Source: Steinernema hermaphroditum
Lineage: Eukaryota > Nematoda > Chromadorea > Rhabditida > Steinernematidae
NCBI GenBank assembly: GCA_030435675.1
Contig: CM059625.1
Span: 15,872,001 to 15,936,000 of the forward strand
Direction: 5' to 3'
Length of the DNA: 64,000 nt
Position 1 is the stretch's first letter, and the number at the start of each line of letters is the position of its first letter. Shown piece by piece: positions 50,101 through 59,154 of this stretch. The position numbers and the translations under genes were made by a program. Below the pieces are notes generated by a model. The model was not told where the DNA came from. It did not search any database and saw nothing but the letters and a program-made list of their open reading frames with translations.

Positions 50101-51901
50101 CCCACTCTAGTAAAACTACAAAAACGTGTTCGATATTTCAAGCAGGCAGCCATATTCGATGATTGTAAAGGCATGGTTAAGCTTGGCTGAGACGGAGTCC
50201 GTTATGAGTAAAATATCCTGATTTCCGTGTCCCTGCTTTGCATGTCCATCGATAAACGCTTCCTTTCGGGCCTGCTTGTTACGTCACACTATGGGAAACT
50301 GAGCGTCATACCCTATGAAGAAAACAGCGCCTGGACATTCTATAGATCGGATTGAGGAACCTCAGACGAAAAGGAAATTCAGGGCTATTTGTGCTGAACA
50401 CATTGTTTTCGTGCCGAGGGCGTGAAAAAGGGTGTTTTGGAAGGTGTGTCTTCAAGAAAAATGGAAACTTCTTCATCGTGTTCGCTCGTTTTTCACTCGT
50501 AGCACGCGAACATGTCCGCCATACTTGTAGAGATGAACCTGAACCCGAGCCATCGCCGTCTCGTTATTCATATCTGGCGTGAGTTGAGGCCACTCAAGGT
50601 CGCCCAACTCCAAGGAGCTAACTCCACGCCTGAACGTCTCACCTCTCTACAGCATCATATCAATCTTATCGTATTCCGTTTTGTCGACAAGCTCATCGCT
50701 GAACTGCAGATCACCCATGGAAAGATCAACACTCAGTGCGAACAGTTTGGTCGCCGTATAGCCGCTATTTGCCGAGCCGCCGACGTTGATCTGTCCACAA
50801 GTTGGGAGTTCCTCGGACTCACGCGCTATCCTGAACTGTTCCCTCTCCGATCTCATCCGGCCAAAGCCGTCCTATGGCAACTGTTTCTCGACAGCGTTTC
50901 ACGCATTGTTTGCGAAGCGTTCTGTCGTGCCGTAGCCAGCGACTTCACCTCGCACCCTCTGCAAACGATCTTCGAATACGAGCCTCGACACTGCTTCCTC
51001 GACCACATCATTCTAACAAAGACAAAGTCGTCCCTTCTTGAAAGGATTCTCAGCAAAATTGTAATCATTAACAATAATCCGAACTTCAAAAGACTTTGGC
51101 AGACACTTCCGGGGCCCCCCACTGGGACATCGCTTTGCACGTCCTCATTCGAAAGACGCAAAAATTATATATTAATGAGCGTCTGACAGCATTTTAAATT
51201 CTTTATTTTAGGGAAGAAAGTCCAGCTCCAGGAAGGAAGAACGACCACATTCAGGATGTGCAAGCGTGGGAACAGCGCCGGTCAGCTCAAGGACTATCCG
51301 GTCCGGCTCACATTGTCCCCAAGAACGCGGAGACGTAAGCAATTCTCAATTCTCTAAAACGTTCAAAACAACATTTTGCCTTGGATCCGGGGATCAAAGA
51401 GAAGCCCACACCCTTTAAAGTTCATTTGAGCGAAATCACATACAGTAGTTTTAAAAGTGCCCGTTGCTTTGATGCGTAAGGCCAGTCTCGGAAATCGTCA
51501 GAGCTGATTTTTGAGAAAGAAAACAGACCTCTAGCTAATGACATCCTTCCTTTCTGTTGAAGAAAATACAAGAATTATTAATAGCCCGATTGCGTGTCCG
51601 TGGAATTGGTAAGATAGGAAATGTGGTAATTTGGTAAACAAGGTGAGCAAAATGTTCTATGACAGAAACAAATGGAACCAGTGCTCATTTCCATACATCT
51701 ATAGAGCTGTTTTCAACAGGCACTCATTACAGGTACCGTGCTCTCTATCCCTACAGCCCCAAGAATGCTGACGAGCTCGAGCTGCAACCGAACGATATCG
51801 TATTTGTTGTGGAGAAATGTGACGACGGGTGGTACATAGGCACTCTTCTGCGCACCGGCCAGTTCGGTACGTTCCCCGGCAACTACGTCGAACGACACTA
51901 G
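32150..51901 (+). CDS. sorb-1: SORBS-family (CAP/ponsin/vinexin) scaffold with N-terminal PDZ and three SH3 domains
   Basis: Exons: 32150-32233, 32276-32421, 32472-32834, 34334-34410, 34636-34730, 35686-36475, 38464-39156, 39388-39523, 39985-40143, 40252-40366, 40416-40499, 43801-43985, 51212-51334, 51733-51901; 3219 nt, 1072 aa, in frame. Residues 1-76 form an ALP/Enigma-type PDZ ([27 protein letters not shown]). Then come Ser/Pro-rich linkers, a polyproline run, a SoHo-like motif ([16 protein letters not shown]), a charged helical segment, a coiled coil ([15 protein letters not shown]) and three SH3 domains: [36 protein letters not shown] and [27 protein letters not shown] proteins link integrin/vinculin adhesions to actin and signalling; C. 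elegans has one, sorb-1, in muscle. Intron 11 (3.3 kb) splits SH3-2 and intron 12 is 7.2 kb. Exon 3 could begin at 32460 or 32472. PolyA signal at 52179-52184. Confidence 0.85.
33181..33200. repeat. 20 bp perfect palindrome in SORBS intron 3
   Basis: TGCACTTTACGTAAAGTGCA is self-complementary over its full 20 bp and stands alone in an AT-rich intron. It could be a dimeric factor site or chance. Confidence 0.6.
36476..38463 (+). other. SORBS intron 6
   Basis: A 2.0 kb intron, phase 1. It contains the candidate alternative first exon at 37753-37807 and a 30-codon frame at 37290-37382 ([10 protein letters not shown]...) of unknown meaning. Otherwise no supported gene. Confidence 0.6.
37753..37807 (+). 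other. Candidate alternative first coding exon of the SORBS gene
   Basis: An ATG lies directly after an AG acceptor (GTTCCCGCAG), opening [18 protein letters not shown], and a GTAAGA donor follows. It ends in phase 1, which joins in frame to the exon at 38464. Used as a promoter- or trans-splicing-defined start, it would give a short isoform without PDZ and SoHo parts but with all three SH3 domains. It cannot be an internal exon between 36475 and 38464, because its 55 bp would break the frame. Inference from splice signals only. Confidence 0.4.
40500..43800 (+). other. SORBS intron 11 (inside SH3 domain 2)
   Basis: A 3.3 kb intron, phase 0, splitting SH3-2 after SLKK and before [11 protein letters not shown]. 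It holds a 33 bp tandem duplication near 42577-42642 and no supported gene. Confidence 0.7.
42577..42642. repeat. 33 bp tandem direct repeat, two copies
   Basis: Two adjacent 33 bp units share the core TTAACTGTTAAGCTTCA, with a few substitutions between copies. The core itself contains the palindrome TTAACTGTTAA-like half sites. It lies within intron 11 of the SORBS gene. Confidence 0.7.
47803..47857 (-). repeat. tRNA-like segment, possible tRNA-derived SINE
   Basis: Read on the minus strand, a box A-like TGGCTCATTGCG (47846-47857) precedes a box B-like GGTTCGGTTCC (47803-47813) by about 32 nt, the spacing of an internal RNA polymerase III promoter. The anticodon loop does not show a normal T33, and box B departs from consensus, so it is not a working tRNA gene by eye. 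A GT run and AT-rich DNA lie beyond. Confidence 0.35.
47963..48063. repeat. Short imperfect direct repeat
   Basis: The text CAGTTTTTTG..CAACTTCAGTCATTTGCATGAGC occurs twice with small indels, at about 47963-48000 and 48022-48063, separated by a short GC-richer stretch. Origin unknown. Confidence 0.6.
50512..51186 (+). CDS. Intronless 224-aa ORF nested in SORBS intron; faint globin-like pattern
   Basis: A single open frame of 224 codons in a genome where nearly all other genes have short exons. The predicted protein is helical and rich in His, Arg and Leu. The pattern of a Trp-containing helix A ([10 protein letters not shown]), an E-like helix ([18 protein letters not shown]) and [15 protein letters not shown] resembles the order in worm globins, where the last would read L-G-x-x-H. 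Here the proximal His position is Ile and a B-D helix region seems missing, so any haem role is doubtful. It ends 25 bp before the next SORBS exon. It might be a retrocopy or a host-intron gene; a second in-frame ATG at 50533 is also possible. I do not recognise it firmly. Confidence 0.45.
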   Translation: MSAILVEMNLNPSHRRLVIHIWRELRPLKVAQLQGANSTPERLTSLQHHINLIVFRFVDKLIAELQITHGKINTQCEQFGRRIAAICRAADVDLSTSWEFLGLTRYPELFPLRSHPAKAVLWQLFLDSVSRIVCEAFCRAVASDFTSHPLQTIFEYEPRHCFLDHIILTKTKSSLLERILSKIVIINNNPNFKRLWQTLPGPPTGTSLCTSSFERRKNYILMSV

Positions 51902-53574
51902 CCCTCTTCTACGTCACCCGTTGGGGGTTGTCTGCAAGGGAGATGTTCTTTTTATCATATTTCTTACAAATGCGTTGTATGATCACGTACATATATGATT
52001 ATTTTCTTGCAATATCTCTGCTTTGTTTCCGCCGTTTTGCATGTGTGTATGTCTACGAAAGAAAAACGAAAAAGGCCGCGAAATGTTAAATCCCCAAAAG
52101 TTCTTCGTTTTCAAATTAAGCTTATGAAACTGGTGCTCTCTTTCCTCGATTTCGTCGACAATGTCATGGTCTTGTAAAAATAAAGACATATAATAAAGAT
52201 AGCATATCAAAGACTGTCTTTGGCTTATCTGCATAGCAACATGGTGGCACCAAGTTTGTTCCCGAGGATGTTGGACAAAGATGTTTGGCCATCAAATAGT
52301 CCCAATCCAAACCGCATGGATCTTTTAATTCGGAGCGTCATGGATGAAAGGCTCTCGCGAACACGATACAACTCAACAGACCACCTGAATCGTTATATGA
52401 AGAGGGCATGGGACGATATTTCGCAAACATGAACCTGGGCGAGAATCATCGGAAATTTTTGGAAGAGAATTCGTGCTTGTAACTTAGATTAGGAATCGTA
52501 GTTCGTACAGAATTGTTGACATGTTGTTCACCTTGAAACTTTTATTTAACTTTTATGGCACCCTGTATACAGAAAGACAAAATGGTTTCCAGGGAAGGTC
52601 ATTTAAATTCGAATTCCAATTGGAATAATATTCACTTTTGTAAGGACATGTGTTTAACTACGAACGTTGTGTAATTTCACATCCCAGCCTTTTGCTAACT
52701 GTGCAATTGGCAAAGCAATGTCCTGTAAACACCGAGATGGGGAAATTCGCAAGAACCCGTTAGTTAAAAATACACTGGAAATGATAACAGCACACACATG
52801 ACGAACGAACGCGAACGACCCAATACGTGACTATTGGCACCATTGGCTCGACCTACGTGATGATGTTCGGCTCTTATACTATTGTTCCGCAGGTGATTAC
52901 CACTTTTTTGAAACAGTGCTTTTCTATTTTTCTGTTTTGGTTCAACGCTTATTGATTCGAATGATTAAGACCGAAGATTTCTCAATGAACCTTTTCGTTG
53001 CTTAGCTCAATTCTTTGATTGTACCCGAAGGCAGTACAATCGAAAACTTCCGGGTTGGATTTCAGAAGTATTGAATTGGGGGGGGGCTGTTGAAAGTATC
53101 AGGCAGTATTCGTTTTGCGTCGTATAATCGTATTGTAAGGCTACTGTATGCATCTCAGGGCCAGTAGAACTGGATTGTATAATGAGGGACCGTGCGTCTA
53201 ATATGAAAAAAGTGACACTCCTCTAGTTTTCAGTTTGAGCAGGGAAACCCTCTTTCAGTGAAAACTCACATTAATTACAAGCTTCCCGCTCTATCCCTAC
53301 ATTCTAGGTGAACTCGGGTTTCCAATGTGAACAATGAGTATGAAGTATATGTTCTTTCTGGTAGCCTTTAAGAATATATATTACCAACTTCTCAGCCGAC
53401 TTCACCGTGCTGCAAAAAAACGCACAGTTTCGGGTTCTCCCCGAGCATAACTCCGCTGGCTACTATGCTGCTTAAGCATATCCTTACTTTACTGAATCCT
53501 CCTGTTCAAATCAACTTACACTTTCAACCATATGCGTTTAGAGGAATCTATGCCTCACAGACATAGCTCTCCAG
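51902..53574. other. Spacer between SORBS and peptide-receptor-like GPCR
   Basis: Contains the SORBS 3' UTR (polyA signals at 52179-52184 and about 52192), a Tc1/mariner remnant at about 52200-52575, and then about 1 kb with no firm gene. The missing first exon(s) of the GPCR must lie here; ATG 53335 (MSMKYMFFL then a GTAGCC donor) is one weak candidate. Confidence 0.5.
52200..52575 (+). mobile_element. Tc1/mariner-type transposase remnant (3' end)
   Basis: The frame at 52220-52432 encodes DKDVWPSNSPNPNRMDLLIR followed by RYNSTDHLNRYMKRAWDDIS. This matches the end of the DDE domain of Tc1/mariner transposases, which carry WP..SPDLNPxD and a final KAWDxI helix. The next frame continues with a short tail to a stop. 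At 52557-52570 the text GGCACCCTGTATAC resembles the terminal repeat of this superfamily. The 5' two thirds of the transposase are absent and the SPDLNP motif is altered, so it is inactive. Confidence 0.7.
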
Positions 53575-55367
53575 TTTACAAGGGGCATTGATGACATCAT
53601 CCAACGCTACATCTTCCCAGTGGAGTTCCCGATAGGTGTCATCGGCAATTGCATTATTCTACTCGTCTTACTAAGCAAAGAAAATAGGACAACGGTAAGT
53701 TCAATAAGCTATCACTAAACGCTCATCTGTTCAGCCATGCCTTCTCCTCTCGGCCATGGCATTTTCGGATATTGCCTATCTGTTTACTTTACTGCCATGG
53801 TGGCTAGCATCTTACGGCATCTTCTATAGAAATAGAACTTTCCGCTTGTATTTCTATATCGCCAGAATGAACGTCACTGCGATAGCCAACCTCTTCTCAG
53901 CTGCCGCAAATTGGTACGTCTTCTTTCGCTCACAGCTTCGTACACAGATCTGCTGTTCCATATACAGCATAGAGAATTGGGTTGGAGGTGTAGATATATC
54001 TTAGTTATTTCCGAATGTGACAACGTGTTGCCCGTTTCCTCTTAGGTTAATCATGGCCGTGTCATTACATCGATATACTCGAACGCGAGAGCCGTCAAGG
54101 ACTAGAGTTCGGTGGCCATCCTGGAAGAGCTGTTGCCTTATATTTGCTGTTTTCACACTAGCCGCAGTCGTAACTTCACACAATCACATCGCGTATCACG
54201 TCAAAATCATTCCTCTATGCAACCGTACTCAATATGCGGCGGTTGCCCACCCTGTTGGACCAGATGTAAGACTTATTTCATATGGTAAACACACGCAGAA
54301 TCCATTAAAACCTATAGAATTCTTGTGTGGAAACAGAGTATCAATTAAAGTTCGTCTCTTACTGTGTTTATACACAAGAAATAGGTCACCCTTACACCCA
54401 TTTATGCGTTGTTCAGAGACCGATGCTCGCCAAATGGGGAAGCTTCATGGAATTCATCGTACTACTGGTCATGCCGATTATCGTTGTCAGCATACTCTGC
54501 TACTTGCTCTACACGGGCCGCAGAAACAGGGACATCTCGATGACATCTGCGAATAAACTCAGAACACTGGATGGCGAAACTACCCCGATGATCGGCGAAT
54601 ACGGCAAAGAGAGAAGAGAGTCCAACAAAACGTTAGTCTTCTACCTTCTGCCAGATTGAGTGAGCATTTTAGAAGGAACAGTGAACAGGAATCTATTGCA
54701 CGACAAGAATGCCTTTCAGAAATCACTGTTGTTGCTATAGGAACGTGCTTCGTGATAACCCATGTAAGAACATTCGGTCGCATCCGGATGCAAAATGGAT
54801 TTGAGTTTAAAGGCTTTTCTAGGTGCTCCAGTAAACCACACGCGCGGTTGGTTCTTAGCTCTTGTAAGATCGGTGCACTACCATCTGTGCGATCTGTGCA
54901 CTGCCATCTGTGTCTTCGGCAGTACTTTTCGATTGATTCTATGCTTGTCAAATATGTTCTTGGAAAGTCTTTTCTCAGGGTGATACAATACAGTTGACAT
55001 AATCTGAACAGATTTTTCGATCCTTGGACATTTTCAACCTTACATTGACCACTTACTGGTAAATCAAGACTTTCTTTTAGATACCATCGGCGATTCATTT
55101 CGTATGGAAATTTGTAAATAACACAGCGGCGCGAAACCCGCTCTTCACAGACATCGTTAGCATAGCGAACAACATGGTGGTGATCGAAAAAATCATTAAT
55201 TTCTTCCTGTTTTATCTGATGTCTAGGAAATTTCGTAAATGTGCGAATCCCTTTCTGGTAAGTAGCATCTGTATCGATCCCTATTGCTGTGATTGTTGCA
55301 GGGTCTAACGACACGCGGTCATGATGCTCTACCAGCATATGACGCAGGAAACCACGTCTTAGAATAG
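53575..55367 (+). CDS. Class A (rhodopsin-family) GPCR, neuropeptide-receptor-like, 5' end missing
   Basis: Exons: 53575-53694, 53735-53913, 54046-54265, 54318-54631, 54673-54763, 55081-55257, 55302-55367; 1167 nt, 388 aa in one frame. TM1 carries the GN pair (PIGVIGNCIILLVLL), TM2 follows at AMAFSDIAYLFTLLPWWL, and TM3 ends in SLHRY in place of DRY. TM4 is CLIFAVFTLAAVV, TM5 FIVLLVMPIIVVSILCYLLY, TM6 TVVAIGTCFVITHIPSAIHF. TM7 runs into FFLFYLMSRKFRK, typical of peptide receptors of the FMRFamide/frpr group. The long third intracellular loop is charged. The N-terminal extracellular part should lie upstream and was not found, so the left end is a splice acceptor, not a start. The gene is tail-to-tail with the nucleoporin. 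Confidence 0.82.
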
Positions 55368-55580
55368 CCCTCCTCTCTTGGTAGCTTCAATAGCTCATAT
55401 GTACATGTTTTGCTGATATTGTTTTGCGATTATTTGAAATTATTTATTGTTTTGTGCAAAACACGACAGCTTAAAGGTTGTAAAATCAACATTGTAAAAT
55501 CGGTCGCCGTGTTGCCTGTCACCTGAATTTCGCCTGCGTGAGGAATTACATCTGAAGATGAATAGATAGAAAAAATAAGG

Positions 55581-57306
55581 CTAAATGACGATGCTAACCT
55601 GTTCGAGAATGTCGGCCAAATCGTCATCGGCCTGCTTGATTTGGGCATCGAGTCCGACTTGCATCTGCATCATGCTCCGACGTTGGTTGTCAGCCTGGGT
55701 GGGAGGCATCAGAGAGCTGTTCATCTCCACCTGGGATCCATCATTCCAGTCGGAAACCCCGACCGCCTTCTGCCCCGACATCTCTTTCTCTTTGGCTTCT
55801 AGGAATTCGACGTTCGCCTTGATACGGTCCTTCTCCTTCTCCATGCCGTTTACTTGTTCAACGAGCTCAAACACCTAAAAATGGCGGTTTTGTGGGGAAT
55901 ATGGATGAGTGCCATGACTCACTCTCTGCCTCGAGTCACGCAGAACAGCGTCGTAGGCGTTCAGTTCGACCACTTTCTCCATGAAGCTTCGTTCCTGCTC
56001 CTCATACTCGCAGACCATCATCTGGAGCATCTGCTCCAACTCTTTCATTGTCATTTTGGCACTGAAAATGTACAAATGTATAAAATCACGACGATGGGAA
56101 ACACCGCACGTTTCTGGCTGGTTAGGCTGAGTTGCGGCTACGGGCTGCAGTGAGGATATCGGGGTGGTCAACTGGGCAGCTGTATTCACAGTATTTTCTC
56201 CCAAAAGGTTGCCACCGCCTGTGCTTTTTCCGCCAAAAAGTCCACTGGTGCTGAAATGTGCAGTACAGAAATTTGATAGGAAAATATATCCTACGTTTCC
56301 TGCGGTTTCGACTGGGCGGGAGTTGCTGGCGTCAGTGAGAATGTCGGTACACTGCTCTGTGCAGTACCAAATAGTCTGGAAGGAGGAGTTGAAGTTGCGC
56401 TGGTGGCCGCTCCCGCGAACGAGAAAGTCGACTGGGCAAGCGTGGTTGCAGTATTTCCTCCAAAGAGGCTGCCACCGGCCGTGCTTTGTGAGCCAAAACG
56501 ACTTTTACCACTAGAAAGATTATTATTAACAGCCGGAGAGGAGAAGATATCTTACGCATACGACTGGTTGGGTTGGCTTACTGGCGTCGATGGGAATTTT
56601 GGTTGATCAAACATAACCTGAAATCGGAAGACACTTAATTAATTTTTGTCGCACCTAATCATACCGGGGTCGTCGACTGGGCAAGCGTGGTTGCAGTATT
56701 TCCTCCAAAGGGGCTGCCACCGGCCGTGCTTTGTAAGCCAAAACGACTTTTACCACTGAAAAGATTATTATTAACAGCCGGAGAGGAGAAGATATCTTAC
56801 GCATCCGACTGGTTGGGTTGGCTTACTGGCGTCGATGTGAATTTTGGTTGATCAAACATAACCTGAAATCGGAAGACACTTAATTAATTTTTGTCGCACC
56901 TAATCATACCGGGGTCGTCGACTGGGCAAGCGTGGTTGCAGTATTTCCTCCAAAGGGGCTGCCACCGGCCGTGCTTTGTAAGCCAAAACGACTTTTACCA
57001 CTGAAAAGATTATTATTAACAGCCGGAGAGGAGAAGATATCTTACGCATCCGACTGGTTGGGTTGGCTTACTGGCGTCGATGGGAATTTTGGTTGATCAA
57101 ACATAACCTGAAATCGGAAGACGCTTAATTTTGCGGCTATAACAAACAATCACAGCGTGTGTTTCGAAAGCAGAAAGGTGGGAAATATAGTACGGGCGAA
57201 TTAAAGTCCTTTTTACCGTGTCATCTGTGGCGGTAACCTTATGAAACGCCCAGGCATTTTGTTTTTTTACGATAGAAATCTCGTTGACGGGAGTGATGGG
57301 TCCCAT
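55581..57306 (-). CDS. npp-11: NUP62/NPP-11-like FG nucleoporin
   Basis: Exons: 57217-57306, 57046-57107, 56910-57000, 56801-56862, 56665-56755, 56556-56617, 56295-56510, 56110-56250, 55923-56061, 55599-55874, then reading on to a stop at 55581-55583; 415 aa. The N-terminal half is low-complexity Ser/Thr/Gln/Pro with FG sites (SRFGLQST, SPFGGNTAT, SLFGGNTA, SGLFGGKS). The C-terminal half is an Nsp1-type coiled coil (MKELEQMLQMMVCEYEEQER, then DAQIKQADDDLADILEQ), as in NUP62 of the central pore complex. Exon pairs 2/3, 4/5 and 6/7 are tandem duplicates. The end is uncertain: vertebrate NUP62 continues beyond this coil, and splicing to 55430-55580 gives only stops. A minus-strand AATAAA lies at 55443-55448, so the message ends here. 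Confidence 0.8.
56427..57130 (-). repeat. Tandem 245 bp exon-intron repeats inside the nucleoporin gene
   Basis: The GTCGACTGGGCAAGCGTGG block begins at 56427, 56672 and 56917, a constant 245 bp step. Each unit contains an FG-encoding exon, its intron, a second short exon and the flanking intron. Units 2 and 3 differ at only a few bases by eye, even in introns; unit 1 differs more. An older diverged copy of the same exon is visible at about 56165-56250. Confidence 0.9.
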
Positions 57307-57742
57307 TTACAATATAACACGAAAATCAAGGAAGACAAATCAAGAATAGGGCTACGCCAGCCACACATCTATCGCTATCCTCGAAAAAAAGCACAAAATT
57401 AGAAAAAGCCAGAGAGAGAAACATTGGAAATGCGGCCAGCGCGGGGAGAAACAGCCGCACCTATTTTCCGATGTTTACTGTGAAGTGTGATTTGAATTTT
57501 TCCTCCTCCCCAAATTTATCGTACGTTCGGCTAGTGTCCCACCGCGCGCGCCTTGACCCCTGTCTCGAACCGTCTTCCAGAACCAAACATGTCTACTTTG
57601 CACTCGAAACGCTTCACAGGTTCTTTTTGAAGATTCCCCGGGTGAAGAGGGGTCGAACCACGCGACCGGCGATCATGCGATTCTGCGCAGAGTCCAGTAG
57701 CGCCTCGGAGTAAGTTTCGCCGTCAACGGAGCAGCAGCAGAG

Positions 57743-59130
57743 ATGCCGGGCGACGCCACCAGCACGGTCTCCACACTGAGCAAGGCGACACGAAGCTGCG
57801 GGGCCGGTCACGGTAGTAACCTCGGCGGCGGAGGCTATGAAAACCACGAGTGGTTTCATGGACTGCTTCCACGCGAAGACATCACGAAGCTGCTCACGCA
57901 GCAAGGCCACTTCCTCGTGCGTCAGACGGAGCTGCGCCAAGGCCAGGTGAGCATCCACTCTTATTTATGAGTTTTCGCTTTTGTCTTTTTCAGGGCATGA
58001 AGCTGGTCCTGTCTGTGAAATGGAACAGCAAGGCGCTCCGGCAGGATCTACATCGAGCGTTATCAGTTTGATAGCGTCAACGACCTCATCCGATTCTACA
58101 CCACGCGCAAAGTTGCTGTGACATAGAAAAGTGGCGCGCAGCTTCGTATCGCGGTGCCAAAGCAAGATTGGAAGCTTCGACACCAGCAAGTGGATATTGG
58201 CAAAATGCTCGGTGAAGGCGCGTTCGGAGGCGTCTACGCTGGAACGCTGACGATGGCGAACGATATCGTGCATAACGTGGCTGTGAAGGTGCACAAGGGA
58301 AAGGCGCTGAACAAGGAGGTGATCAAGGAGATCTGCAAAGAAGCACGAATCATGCGTCTCTACGAACACCCGAACATTGTACGATTTTATGGAGTTGCCA
58401 TCGAACACGTAGGTGTTTCTGTAAGCAAGCCTATCACTATATCCTTGCTTTGCAGAAGCCGATAATGCTGGTGTGGAGCTGGTCAACGGCGGCTGTCTTG
58501 TTTCATTTCTCGTTAAAAAGGGATCGACGATCGGCGCGAATGAACGCGTTTCAATGTGTTACGAAGCCGCTGAAGGGCTTGAATATGTTTATGATAAAGG
58601 TTTGTTGCACGAAACATGTCGATTACTGATTTGCGATGTTTATTTAAGGTTGTGTCCATCGCGATTTCGCGGCTCGCAATTGCTTCGTACAAGACGGCCA
58701 CGTGAAAATCTCCGATTTTGTACTATCACGCGAAATGTCGAATCACGAAGGGAAGTACAAACTGGAAAATCTGAAACAGAAATTGCCGATAGCTGACTGG
58801 TAACCGAAACGCTCATCACCGAGTCGTACTCTTCCAAATCTGACGTCTTCAGCTACGGAATTATGATGTGTTCACCAAATCCGTATCCGGGGATGACAGT
58901 CGGTGAAGTTAACGTCCAACTGAAGAGTGGCTATCGAATGGCACCACCGGATAATATGCCAACTGCGCTCAAAGTCATCGTGAGCAAGCACTGTTTCCTT
59001 GGAGATCCCCATGAGCGTTGGTCGATGACTCACATCCGCAAGTCTCTCGAAGATCTGGTTTCTGGGCAGAATTCGAAGAAGTCGCTCATGGGGCTCACCG
59101 TGACTGGTGCAGAGAATAAAGAGAAGGCGC
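57743..59130 (+). pseudogene. Fer/Fps-like SH2-tyrosine kinase pseudogene
   Basis: SH2 part: ENHEWFHGLLPREDITKLL then GHFLVRQTE (57743-57946, 57994 on). Kinase part: Gly loop GEGAFGGVYAG, VAVK lysine, EARIMRLYEHPNIVRFYGVA, catalytic loop HRDFAARN (58657 on), and C-lobe SYSSKSDVFSYGIMM. This is the non-receptor Fer-like group much expanded in nematodes. Breaks: a frame shift near 58030-58036 in the SH2 domain, an in-frame TAG at 58124-58126, a one-base loss at about 58473, DFG changed to D-F-V at 58714-58722, a TAA at 58801-58803 with frame change, and a missing stretch between GIMM and PYPG. Introns (57947-57993, about 58411-58455, 58600-58648) are still recognisable, so it is a decayed duplicate and not a retrocopy. 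Confidence 0.85.
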
Positions 59131-59154
59131 CCTCGAGTGTACATCGTTTCAGTC

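Larger units (their letters stand above)
43986..51211 (+). other. SORBS intron 12 (7.2 kb)
   Basis: Largest intron of the window, phase 2 at both ends. It contains an intronless 224-aa ORF at 50512-51186 on the same strand, a tRNA-like (possible SINE) segment near 47800-47860, a short GT microsatellite near 47739-47753 and a direct repeat of about 37 bp near 47963-48063. Other open frames lack supporting features. Confidence 0.6.

Noticed and set aside
54580..55338. 252-aa minus-strand ORF
   Set aside because: It is the antisense shadow of GPCR exons 5-7, whose TM6 and TM7 motifs and splice phases are clear on the plus strand.
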